Positions 8,909 to 15,491 of a stretch of 25,943 nucleotides of DNA are shown here, piece after piece. The stretch lies in contig JAEUKO010000021.1 of NCBI GenBank assembly GCA_016794285.1, positions 1-25,943 of the forward strand. The letters are read 5' to 3'. The notes under the pieces are model-generated. The model had not been told where the DNA came from. It saw only the letters and a program-made list of their open reading frames with translations, and ran no database searches. Position 1 is the stretch's first letter. Each line of letters begins with the position of its first letter. The translations under genes and the position numbers were made by a program. This DNA comes from UBA1573 sp016794285 (lineage in GTDB: Bacteria; Pseudomonadota; Alphaproteobacteria; Micavibrionales; Micavibrionaceae).

Positions 8909-8937
8909 ATAAAAACCAGCGAAACGCGCTACGTCAA
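8909..8937 (-). promoter_or_regulatory. Sigma70-type promoter of the amino-acid dehydrogenase gene
   Basis: On the minus strand TTGACG (8932-8937) is followed after exactly 17 bases by TTTTAT (8909-8914), about 30 bases before the ATG at 8876. It lies just downstream of an intrinsic terminator at 8958-8987, so the dehydrogenase appears to have its own transcription unit. The -35 matches consensus at 5 of 6 positions and the -10 at 4 of 6. Confidence 0.5.
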
Positions 8938-8957
8938 GAAAATCTGAACTTTAAGGC

Positions 8958-8987
8958 AAAAAAAATCCGCTCAGGGGAGAACGGATT
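8958..8987 (-). terminator. Intrinsic terminator (minus strand)
   Basis: Read on the minus strand, AATCCG (8982-8987) pairs with CGGATT (8964-8969), and the loop can add a further TC/GA pairing. The stem runs directly into a run of eight T (8965-8958). This is a classical rho-independent terminator. It would end the transcript from grxC and/or from the promoter at 9172-9200, and insulate the dehydrogenase gene. Confidence 0.7.
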
Positions 8988-9165
8988 CTAAAGTTTCGGG
9001 TACCAGAATAGATCGTGAAGCAAGAAAACCAAAAAGATAAATCTCTAAAAAATTCTAACCTATGCCCGCAGGAAACCACTCACCGCGCATAAAACCTCAA
9101 CTAAGACACCTAGACCGAACCGATTATCCCCCACCTTGGCATCATCTGCTCGTCATCACCCTCAT
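8958..9165 (-). ncRNA. Putative small RNA or structured 3' UTR of about 208 nt
   Basis: The 320-base gap between the dehydrogenase start (8876) and the grxC stop (9197) has no convincing ORF on either strand. Between a near-consensus promoter (9172-9200) and an intrinsic terminator (8958-8987) lies about 208 nt with local folding potential, for example TATGC (5' arm, minus strand) facing GCATA across a GC-rich interior near 9062-9093. Only tiny ORFs of 7-11 codons begin in it. I do not recognise 6S, SRP, tmRNA or a known riboswitch. It could be an independent sRNA, the 3' UTR of grxC, or simply spacer. Confidence 0.3.
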
Positions 9166-9171
9166 CTTTAT

Positions 9172-9200
9172 AATTTACCTAAAATTTTACATATTGTCAA
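9172..9200 (-). promoter_or_regulatory. Near-consensus promoter overlapping the grxC stop codon
   Basis: On the minus strand a perfect TTGACA (9195-9200) shares bases with the TGA stop of grxC. It is followed after 17 bases by TAAATT (9172-9177). Predicted start of transcription is about 9165. No gene begins until 8876, beyond a terminator, so the product would be a non-coding RNA. Confidence 0.45.
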
Positions 9201-9463
9201 ATGTTATTTTCACCCAACAACGCTTCCAGTTTTCCAGTTTCTTCCAAAAGGCGCAGATCATCATAACCGCCCACCGAAACCCCATTGATAAAAATTTGTG
9301 GAACGGTCTTCCGGCCCCCTGATTTCTCAACAAGATCAAACCGCGCCGCCTCGTCCCCCGTCACATCAATTTCTGTGTAATCCACATCTTTGGCATCCAA
9401 CAACTGTTTGGCCCGCACGCAATACGGACAATAGGTTGTGCTGTAAATTTCTACTTTGGCCAT
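9197..9463 (-). CDS. grxC: Glutaredoxin 3 (GrxC)
   Basis: The 88-residue product is a typical monothiol-reactive, dithiol glutaredoxin. It has the active site TYCPYCVRAK (C12, C15), the cis-proline segment TVPQIFING and the glutathione-binding GGYDDLRLL. It reduces protein disulfides and glutathione mixed disulfides in the cytoplasm. GAGGAAAA lies before the ATG at 9463. comF lies upstream on the same strand, separated by a palindromic repeat element; a comF-grxC pairing is a common arrangement in alphaproteobacteria (from general knowledge). A promoter-like sequence overlaps its stop codon. Confidence 0.95.
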   Translation of the reverse strand: MAKVEIYSTTYCPYCVRAKQLLDAKDVDYTEIDVTGDEAARFDLVEKSGGRKTVPQIFINGVSVGGYDDLRLLEETGKLEALLGENNI

Positions 9464-9505
9464 AAAATTTTCCTCTTTCCTTTAGGACTCATCTAAAAAC
9501 CCCCC

Positions 9506-9643
9506 GTCATTCCGGAGGAATTTTTCAGGACTTTGTCCTGAAAAATTTGCACGTCCGGAATCCAGATCTTGTGCAGCTTCGCTGCACTCAACATACCAGA
9601 TCCCCGATCTGCGGTCAGCAATACTTCCCTTGTCGGGGATGAC
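9506..9643. repeat. Hairpin-rich palindromic intergenic element (MITE/RPE-like)
   Basis: About 138 bases between comF and grxC form nested inverted repeats. Imperfect terminal repeats GTCATTCCGGA (9506-9516) and the complement of TCGGGGATGAC (9633-9643, reading GTCATCCCCGA) match at 9 of 11 positions. Inside are a perfect 13-bp stem with a 3-base loop (9519-9531 with 9535-9547), a perfect 7-bp stem GTGCAGC-TTC-GCTGCAC (9571-9587), and paired TCCGGA copies (9511-9516, 9554-9559). The 'GTCAT-CC-GGA...GGGGATGAC' style is that of dispersed palindromic elements in many proteobacterial genomes. It contains no transposase and seems to be a non-autonomous repeat copy. Only one copy is in this window, so repetitiveness is inferred. 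Confidence 0.7.
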
Positions 9644-9666
9644 AAACAAGGTTTTCACATACGACC

Positions 9667-10407
9667 TTAACTCTTGATAACCCGCGCCACAGTTAAAACA
9701 TCCACCTGCTGCGCTCCTTCTTTTAGTAGCACTTTTGTGCATTCTTCAACCGTGGCCCCCGTGGTCAGAACGTCATCGAGCAAAACCAAGTTTTTCCCGC
9801 GAACTCTCTCTCGATACGCTGGGTTGAGGGAGAAAGCACCATGAACATTCGTATGGCGATCTGTCGCATTTTGGTGGCCTTGGGTTGGCGTATTTCGTTC
9901 TCGGCGCAAAATATCTGGCCAATGAGGGATTCCTGTTCTCCGTCTTAAATCCTCTCCCAAAAGAGCTGATTGATTATATCGCCGCTTAACCAACCTCACC
10001 CAGTGCAAGGGAACAGGAACCAGCGCGTCAGCCTCCGCCAGCACGTCCTTTCCGCAAGATTGCAACCACGGGCCAAAACTAAGCGTCAGGTGAGTCTGGT
10101 CTCCGTGTTTGAAGGCTAAAACCAGTTTCCGGCTATCATCGTTATAGGCTAGAACCGATCTGGCCCGACGATATGGCTTAGGTGAGGCAAGACAACTCCC
10201 ACACAAAGTTTCTAGCTCCGTTCCTTGCATATCGACCTCAAAAGGCAAACCACAGCTCGAACAGTGAGGAGAACTGATAAAGACAAGCCCCGCCCACGAC
10301 TCTGCAGACACCATCCCAGGCTTGTCCACCACCACCCCCGACAGAGGGCAGCGAGGAGGCAAAAGAAGGTTAACGCACGCAATAACAGACGTTTTGAGCC
10401 AATTCAT
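9667..10407 (-). CDS. comF: ComF family phosphoribosyltransferase-like protein
   Basis: The 246-residue product has the ComF layout. An N-terminal zinc-ribbon-like part carries PPRCPLSG and Cys pairs at C49/C52 (HCSSCG) and C69/C72 (LCGSC). Next are the conserved segments SVLAYND and LVLAFKHGDQTHL, then VPVPLHWVRLVKRRYNQSALL. The type I phosphoribosyltransferase signature VLLDDVLTTGAT lies near residue 210. ComF proteins support DNA uptake in naturally competent bacteria, and in many alphaproteobacteria the gene is retained without an obvious competence locus; no other com gene is present here. The ATG at 10407 has only a weak ribosome site. The gene is divergent from the large methyltransferase fusion. 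Confidence 0.9.
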   Translation of the reverse strand: MNWLKTSVIACVNLLLPPRCPLSGVVVDKPGMVSAESWAGLVFISSPHCSSCGLPFEVDMQGTELETLCGSCLASPKPYRRARSVLAYNDDSRKLVLAFKHGDQTHLTLSFGPWLQSCGKDVLAEADALVPVPLHWVRLVKRRYNQSALLGEDLRRRTGIPHWPDILRRERNTPTQGHQNATDRHTNVHGAFSLNPAYRERVRGKNLVLLDDVLTTGATVEECTKVLLKEGAQQVDVLTVARVIKS

Positions 10408-10474
10408 TTCTATCTACTTGTTTTTTATATACTTTTTATACACAACTCCTATCCAAAGAGTCTTTAATTTTTAT

Positions 10475-10503
10475 TTAACTTTTTTCGGAAAATGAGGTAT
10501 CAT
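10475..10503 (+). promoter_or_regulatory. Promoter of the methyltransferase-Nudix-like gene
   Basis: TTAACT (10475-10480), 17 bases, then TATCAT (10498-10503; 5 of 6 match to TATAAT). Transcription would start near 10510, giving a leader of about 50 nt before the ATG at 10559. The surrounding 10408-10500 region is very AT-rich and probably also carries the divergent comF promoter, which I cannot pin down. Confidence 0.45.
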
Positions 10504-10558
10504 CCCAGAATGGTGTAAATGTATTTTGGTCTGATCTCAACTGGTAGCGGTTTCTTTT

Positions 10559-13084
10559 ATGGTGCGTCCACAACAAAATTCTCTGAAACTAGGGCATCGC
10601 AAGGCCATTGGCCTTGATGCCCTGCCAGAGAACGTGGCTGAAGATACCATCAATCGCTTGTTCAAAGATGAGCGGGCAGAGCTGCTGAAAGACATCCCCC
10701 CCCATATCGTTAAAAAAGCATGGTTCACCATGGCTCACACGCTGCTAGATTCAGGGGCAGTTGTCATGGACGCGGGTTGCCGCGATGGGGCAATGACCTA
10801 CACAATTGCTGCATTGTTTCCTGACCTTCAGGTCATTGGACTGGACATGAATGCCGAGGTCATCAAAGAGGCTCGCGGAACATATCGCTTGCCGAACCTT
10901 AAATTCCAACTTGGAAATCTCTACAGTGATCTACCACCGAACAGCGTTGATGTTATTATCAACTCCTTCTTGCTGCATGAGATTTACTCCACCTCTTTGT
11001 ATAACGAGCGGCAAATTCAACTGGCTCTTGAGAAGCAGTATGAAGCCCTGCGCGAGGGTGGTTCCATCATTATTCGCGACTATGTGACACCCCCTGCTGG
11101 CGAGTATGTCTTGATTGAGTTCAAAGACGAAGCAAGCATTGGTGACGATGTAAACTCCTTGTCCGAAGCGGATTTGATGATCTGGTTCTCTGAAAACGCC
11201 CGCGCCCAGTACCACCCAGACGGTGCTGGATTTTTTCTTGAGGAGCTTCCCCCCAACTATCCGCGCACCCGCCTTTTTCGGGTTCCGGCCAAATGGGCTT
11301 ATGAGTTTATTCTGCGCAAAGACGACCGCAAAAAACTGAAAGAAGAACTCGCCAAAGAATATGCTTTCTACACTGAACAAGAATTCCGCAAGGTTCTTCG
11401 CTCGCTCGGGGCTAGAGTTACTTACAGTGCTCCTCATTGGGATGAAGGCTTTATCAAAAGCCGTTATGTTGGTCATCTTCGTCTTTACAAAGAAGATGGA
11501 ACCAAAATGGGGCCGCCTGCTACCAATCACATTCTTGTGGCCCAAAAAATCGGGGAGTACAAAAGTCAACTCGTTCAAGAACGCCGCGCTTCGCGGGCTC
11601 GCGCCGGATCGGTTTATCTGCGTACCATGCGTGATGAACGCAGCGGCGCAATAACCGATATCGTCTGCCGTGATCTTGAGCTTGCCGAAGTTCTCCCCTT
11701 TCGCGTTACGGCAGAGAACAAGCTGAAAGTTTATTTGCATGAAGGCGTCCCGCGTGGCCTTGCCAACTCGGTTCCACGTTCAGGGCGTAATTTGGATGGA
11801 CGCAGATGGTCTGGTCACATGACCGAGGCTATTTCTCTGCCTGTTTCTGAAGTCGTGCAGGTCAAGGACCTTCCCAATGCTGACTTACAAAGATTCTCGG
11901 TGAAGACCTTTGGCCTGCGCCCATCCATTGATGCAAAGTTGATCGAGGGCGGAGGGTTCTACCCTGACCCCACCCGCATTGATGAACGCATTCTCACCTA
12001 TTATATGCGGGTAGAGGATTATCACCCGAGCTTCGAAGCTAAGCACGTCTTGACGGAAGTTGAAGGGTATTCCACACGAGGCCGCATCCGTGAAATGGAT
12101 GCCCAATCAGTTCTCAATGCGATTGCCGTTGGCTTCCTCCCTAGCTCTCGTCTTGAAGCCCAAATTCTAACGCTTTACAGACTCTTAGGACTCAAGGCAG
12201 AAATTTGGGGAGAAATGCCGTTGCAGCTCTCCGAAATTCCGGTTGAGGAGGTCACCAACATCAACAGCATTCTCAAAAAATACAGCCAGCAGGACGACCG
12301 TTTCAAACCTATCAAAGGCAGTGCGGGGAATATCCGTTTGGTGCAATCGGTCTTCGTTGACGAGGGCCGCGATGAAGGCGGCGGAATGACTGGCCTTGCC
12401 GCCAAAGACATGGAATTTGTTGTCCCTGAAGACAATACAGTCAATACTGCTGTGGTTCTTCCTCTCGTCAAAGACTTGGCGGGTGAGGTTCTAGCGGGCA
12501 TTGTTACCGAATATCTTCCCGTCCCTCAGCGGTATTCAGGAACTGGCATGATGGTGACTCTACCAAGTTTCCCACTCCCCAAAGATGTGACCGACATTGA
12601 TGCCGCCCGTTATTTCGTTGCTGAGCAATTCAAAGTTAAGCCTGAGTTTGTGGCTCGCATGGGGGAAAGTTATTTCACCCATATTGGCCTGACCCCGCAC
12701 CGGATTTACCCGTTTGTTGTAACTTCGGTTCGCTTTCACTATAGCGGGGGGGTGTTCCACGGGGCAACGGCACTTACCCCACTTAGCCACCTGTGCGATA
12801 TGCTTTACTGGGACAACCACGACAGCTTCTTGAAAATTGCAGCGATGGCATACCAGTATCTGTGTGACAGTGATATGTCAGTCAAACGTGATTTTGATTT
12901 CAAACTCTCTGACAGTTTTTCAAAACCTCGCGCCCATGAGGCAAGTATATTCTCGCCAAACTCTGGCTCCTCTAGCTCACCCCTTGCAAACTCGGCATCA
13001 GGGGCTTCCCAATCTATTTTTTCGGAATCGGATTTCTCTTCTGCGGACCCCACACCAGACCCTTTATTTCGCTTTCCCCGCTAA
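10559..13084 (+). CDS. Large class I SAM methyltransferase fused to two Nudix-like regions
   Basis: The 841-residue product begins with a class I methyltransferase domain (about 50-180): motif I VVMDAGCRDG (69-77), VIGLDMNAE with the acidic ribose-binding residue at D96, NLKFQLGNLYSDLP, and LREGGSIIIRDY. A linker to about 340 follows. Two segments then share the layout of a Nudix fold without its REx2EExGU catalytic box. Region A (about 365-485) ends with FGLRPSIDAKLIEGGGFYPD and PTRIDERILTYYMRVE. Region B (about 625-725) has DAARYFVAEQFKVKPEFV and GESYFTHIGLTPHRIYPFVV. The helical stretch between them (about 510-550) contains DAQSVLNAIAVGFLPSSRLE. The last 55 residues are Ser-rich and probably disordered. 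The substrate is unknown. The methyltransferase call is firm; the Nudix-like call is my reading of spacing and motif remnants. No clear Shine-Dalgarno precedes the ATG. Confidence 0.82.
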   Translation: MVRPQQNSLKLGHRKAIGLDALPENVAEDTINRLFKDERAELLKDIPPHIVKKAWFTMAHTLLDSGAVVMDAGCRDGAMTYTIAALFPDLQVIGLDMNAEVIKEARGTYRLPNLKFQLGNLYSDLPPNSVDVIINSFLLHEIYSTSLYNERQIQLALEKQYEALREGGSIIIRDYVTPPAGEYVLIEFKDEASIGDDVNSLSEADLMIWFSENARAQYHPDGAGFFLEELPPNYPRTRLFRVPAKWAYEFILRKDDRKKLKEELAKEYAFYTEQEFRKVLRSLGARVTYSAPHWDEGFIKSRYVGHLRLYKEDGTKMGPPATNHILVAQKIGEYKSQLVQERRASRARAGSVYLRTMRDERSGAITDIVCRDLELAEVLPFRVTAENKLKVYLHEGVPRGLANSVPRSGRNLDGRRWSGHMTEAISLPVSEVVQVKDLPNADLQRFSVKTFGLRPSIDAKLIEGGGFYPDPTRIDERILTYYMRVEDYHPSFEAKHVLTEVEGYSTRGRIREMDAQSVLNAIAVGFLPSSRLEAQILTLYRLLGLKAEIWGEMPLQLSEIPVEEVTNINSILKKYSQQDDRFKPIKGSAGNIRLVQSVFVDEGRDEGGGMTGLAAKDMEFVVPEDNTVNTAVVLPLVKDLAGEVLAGIVTEYLPVPQRYSGTGMMVTLPSFPLPKDVTDIDAARYFVAEQFKVKPEFVARMGESYFTHIGLTPHRIYPFVVTSVRFHYSGGVFHGATALTPLSHLCDMLYWDNHDSFLKIAAMAYQYLCDSDMSVKRDFDFKLSDSFSKPRAHEASIFSPNSGSSSSPLANSASGASQSIFSESDFSSADPTPDPLFRFPR

Positions 13085-13106
13085 TCAAAACAGCATCTTC
13101 CCGAAT

Positions 13107-13925
13107 ATGTCCCCCTCCTCCTGCCCTCAAATTTTTAATCGCTCTCATATCCAGCAGCATAGAAACCGAGCAGCCAAAAAATTTTCTCATCATCGGTTTA
13201 TCTTCGATTGGTGCGAAAGGCAAATTCTCGAACGACTGCTCGACATACGGCGTGACTTCAAAACTTGTCTGCTCACCAGTGACCGGTTCAGTGAGAATTT
13301 CATCGCATCCTTAAACGCGGACACTGTTGCAATACAAACCGTTGACTGTGAGACCCTGTCCATTGCAGATGCCAGCCAAGATTTAGCCATCAGTATTCTG
13401 GACCTTCACACAGTCAATGATCTTCCTGGCCTTTTGATTCAAATTCGCCGCACCCTCAAACCAGATGGTTTGTTTCTGGGTTGCCTGTTCGGTGGGGAAA
13501 CTCTCCACGAATTGCGAAGTGTTCTTCTTGAAGCTGAATTACAAACATTAGGGGGAGCCAGCCCCCGCGTTGCTCCCTTGATTGACAAGCCTCAAATGGG
13601 CGGGTTGTTACAAAGGGCAGGGTTTTCTTTGCCGGTGGTTGACTCTGAAATTTTGACAGTCTCGTATCGGGATATTTTTCATCTCATGGCAGATTTGCGC
13701 GGGATGGGGGAACAAAACGCCCTCTATGATCGGCGAAAGACTTTTACGCCTTCTTCGGTTTTTGCCGCAGCCAATGCCCTGTATGCCGAAAAATTTCCTG
13801 ACGATACAGGGCGAGTTGGCGCAAGTTTTGAAATTATTTTTGTGATTGGCTGGGCTCCCCACGAGAGTCAGCAAACCCCACTCAAACGAGGCTCAGGCCA
13901 AGTCAGCTTAAAGGACGTTCTTTAG
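13107..13925 (+). CDS. NDUFAF5/BioC-like methyltransferase-fold protein, SAM motif I not recognisable
   Basis: The frame is open from further upstream inside the preceding gene, but the family start (IFNRSHIQQHRNRAAKKFSH, compare FDRxLVRxHRDRAA) shows the true start is ATG 13107, giving 272 residues and beginning 22 bases after the previous stop. The C-terminal half is strongly family-like: SILDLHTVNDLPGLLIQIRR, LKPDGLFLGCLFGGETLHEL, GGASPRVAPLIDKPQMGGLL and the later YRDIFHLMADLRGMGEQNAL. At the place of the SAM motif I (LDLGCRxG) this protein reads CLLTSDRFSENF, with no glycines. Relatives act in complex I assembly (NDUFAF5 hydroxylates an arginine) or biotin synthesis (BioC). Inference: an NDUFAF5-type assembly factor or a non-methylating homologue. 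No ribosome site is visible, so translational coupling to the upstream gene is likely. Confidence 0.82.
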   Translation: MSPSSCPQIFNRSHIQQHRNRAAKKFSHHRFIFDWCERQILERLLDIRRDFKTCLLTSDRFSENFIASLNADTVAIQTVDCETLSIADASQDLAISILDLHTVNDLPGLLIQIRRTLKPDGLFLGCLFGGETLHELRSVLLEAELQTLGGASPRVAPLIDKPQMGGLLQRAGFSLPVVDSEILTVSYRDIFHLMADLRGMGEQNALYDRRKTFTPSSVFAAANALYAEKFPDDTGRVGASFEIIFVIGWAPHESQQTPLKRGSGQVSLKDVL

Positions 13926-13934
13926 GAAAGAGGT

Positions 13935-14369
13935 CTATTCGTTCCCCGAACCTTCGGACGGACGGCGCATTGGCGGACGACGCGAGCCTTGATACCGCCC
14001 GGGCGCACGCGGAGGACGGTCATCCCCTCCCCCCGAATGAGGAGGACGAGGAGCCGCATTGCCAGTATTATTCCCATCATCATCAGAACTGTTTCCAGCC
14101 CCTTCGGTGATAAAGTCAGGGAGATTCCCTTCTGATGAATGACGGCGCGACGCACGATGCGGAGGAATTGGAATATGCCGCTGGGTCATTTCATCTCGTT
14201 CAGAAACCGCTACTTCGATTTCAAGACGAGCCGCCACTTTCCGCAGCTCATGAACCGCTTCTTGCAAGCGTTCGCGGGCTTCCGCATTCTTTTTGGATTT
14301 TCCCCAAACTTCGTAGGCTGTAACACAATTATCAGCCGTTTCGCGAAGGCGTTTTTCGATTTCGTCCAT
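13935..14369 (-). CDS. Coiled-coil protein with disordered Arg/Pro/Gly-rich tail (unrecognised)
   Basis: ATG at 14369 gives 144 residues. An AGGG ribosome site precedes it; a longer frame to 14429 has no support. Residues 1-65 form a charged heptad-like helix (MDEIEKRLRETADNCV, KKNAEARERLQEAVHELRKV, AARLEIEVAVSERDEM). From about residue 70 the chain is low complexity: PIPPHRASRRH, an Asp/Asn stretch, then GGGDDRPPRAPGRYQGSRRP and PPMRRPSEGSGNE. No signal peptide or TM segment. I do not recognise the family. A basic RG/RP tail on a short helix could suggest nucleic-acid or membrane-surface contact, but that is speculation. It converges with the NDUFAF5-like gene, 9 bases away. Confidence 0.72.
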   Translation of the reverse strand: MDEIEKRLRETADNCVTAYEVWGKSKKNAEARERLQEAVHELRKVAARLEIEVAVSERDEMTQRHIPIPPHRASRRHSSEGNLPDFITEGAGNSSDDDGNNTGNAAPRPPHSGGGDDRPPRAPGRYQGSRRPPMRRPSEGSGNE

Positions 14370-14402
14370 GATATGATCCCTAAGCAGAAATAAGACCCAC
14401 AC

Positions 14403-14429
14403 AGTATAGGTTTGGGCCTGCGCGGTCAA
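14403..14429 (-). promoter_or_regulatory. Candidate promoter of the coiled-coil gene
   Basis: On the minus strand TTGACC (14424-14429), 15 bases, then TATACT (14403-14408; 5 of 6 match). The spacer is shorter than usual. It lies 33 bases before the ATG at 14369, a good position. A second TTGACG lies 13 bases further upstream. Confidence 0.4.
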
Positions 14430-14461
14430 TCATATCGTCAAAAAAAGCGTGGACCCCTGAT

Positions 14462-15250
14462 TTACTGGGCAGACCAGCCTCCATCAATCACTTGCACCGT
14501 TCCCGTAATACCCCGCGCCGCATCGGAAACCAGATAGCGGACCAGCTCGCCCACCTCCTCCGGCGTAGCAAATCTGGCATTGGGTTGTTTCTCGCTCAGC
14601 AAATCAATCGAGGCCTGCTCTACACTGACCCCGCCAGCCTTGGCACGATCTTCAATCTGTTTTTGCACCAAGGGAGTTAAAACCCACCCGGGACACACGG
14701 CGTTACAAGTAATATTCAAACGAGCATTTTCGAGAGCAACCACCTTGGTCAAGCCCACCACCCCATGCTTGGCTGCGACATAGGCCGTTTTGTTGATCGA
14801 CGCCACCACCCCATGCACCGAAGCAATGTTGACAATCCGGCCATAGCCTCGTTTTTTCATGGCGGGAAGCACGGCCCGAATACCGTAAAAAACCCCTGAG
14901 AGATTGAGATCAATAATCTGTTTCCATTTTTCGATAGGAAAGTCTTCAGCCGGAGACGTGAATTGAATGCCCGCGTTGTTGACCAAAACATCAACGCGCC
15001 CCAGCTTGGCCTCAGCCTCGGCCACCATAGCCTCCACCGCTTCGTATTGGCTAATATCCGCCGCACAAAAAATAGCCTGCACCCCATATGTTTTTTCGAT
15101 GTCCTGTCGAACGGCCTCAATCTCTTCCGCTTTTCCAAATCCATTGAGAACAATGTTAAACCCAGACGAAGCAAGAACCCGTGCAACCGCGAGCCCGATA
15201 CCGCTCGTTGATCCGGTAATCAAAGCCACTTTTTTAGTGCCTGAAGTCAT
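14462..15250 (-). CDS. bdhA: D-3-hydroxybutyrate dehydrogenase
   Basis: This 262-residue short-chain dehydrogenase has the cofactor loop TGSTSGIG (12-19), NNAG (91-94), and the catalytic set N116, S144, Y157 and K161. The stretch IASVHGVVASINKTAYVAAK followed by HGVVGLTKVVALE is highly characteristic of 3-hydroxybutyrate dehydrogenase; so are CPGWVLTPLV and the C-terminal GTVQVIDGGW. It interconverts (R)-3-hydroxybutyrate and acetoacetate with NAD(H), which suggests use of ketone bodies or polyhydroxybutyrate. AAGG precedes the ATG. It is 14 bases downstream of the DUF1192 gene and is probably co-transcribed with it. No phaZ or acetoacetyl-CoA genes are seen here. Confidence 0.93.
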   Translation of the reverse strand: MTSGTKKVALITGSTSGIGLAVARVLASSGFNIVLNGFGKAEEIEAVRQDIEKTYGVQAIFCAADISQYEAVEAMVAEAEAKLGRVDVLVNNAGIQFTSPAEDFPIEKWKQIIDLNLSGVFYGIRAVLPAMKKRGYGRIVNIASVHGVVASINKTAYVAAKHGVVGLTKVVALENARLNITCNAVCPGWVLTPLVQKQIEDRAKAGGVSVEQASIDLLSEKQPNARFATPEEVGELVRYLVSDAARGITGTVQVIDGGWSAQ

Positions 15251-15264
15251 TTTTAGAACCTTCC

Positions 15265-15462
15265 CTATTGGTTGGACTTGCTTTTGAAAAGACCAGATGC
15301 CGCATTCATATGAGCTTCTTTCCGTTTAATTTCCGCTTGAGCCCGTTCGATCTCGTCTTTCATCTCCTGCACATAGGCATTCAATTCATCAATGGACATT
15401 CCATCAAGTTTCTTCAAAACCTTCTTGGCAAGGCGCGGCTCATTTTCATCGTCAAACATCAA
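15265..15462 (-). CDS. DUF1192 family small protein
   Basis: The 65-residue product has the DUF1192 pattern: an acidic start MMFDDENEPR, KVLKKLDGMSIDELNAYVQE, then a charged helix EMKDEIERAQAEIKRKEAHM and a short variable tail ending in SGLFKSKS. The family is small, alphaproteobacterial and without known function; the helix is probably a coiled coil. It is the first gene of a presumed operon with bdhA. Its start is only 29 bases from the divergent oxidoreductase start, so the two promoters must overlap the coding sequences or each other. Confidence 0.88.
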   Translation of the reverse strand: MMFDDENEPRLAKKVLKKLDGMSIDELNAYVQEMKDEIERAQAEIKRKEAHMNAASGLFKSKSNQ

Positions 15463-15491
15463 TCTTTCCTCTTCACCTGCAAGAGAATAAG

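Noticed and set aside
8877..9196. Known RNA (6S, SRP, tmRNA, riboswitch) in the gap
   Set aside because: I could not match any known consensus or closing stem; kept only as an unnamed candidate RNA.
10931..11740. 269-codon minus-strand frame
   Set aside because: Antisense to the methyltransferase domain; composition is not protein-like and no promoter or ribosome site is seen.
12837..13106. Longer N-terminus for the NDUFAF5-like protein
   Set aside because: This part overlaps the coding end of the preceding gene in another frame, and the family homology starts just after ATG 13107.
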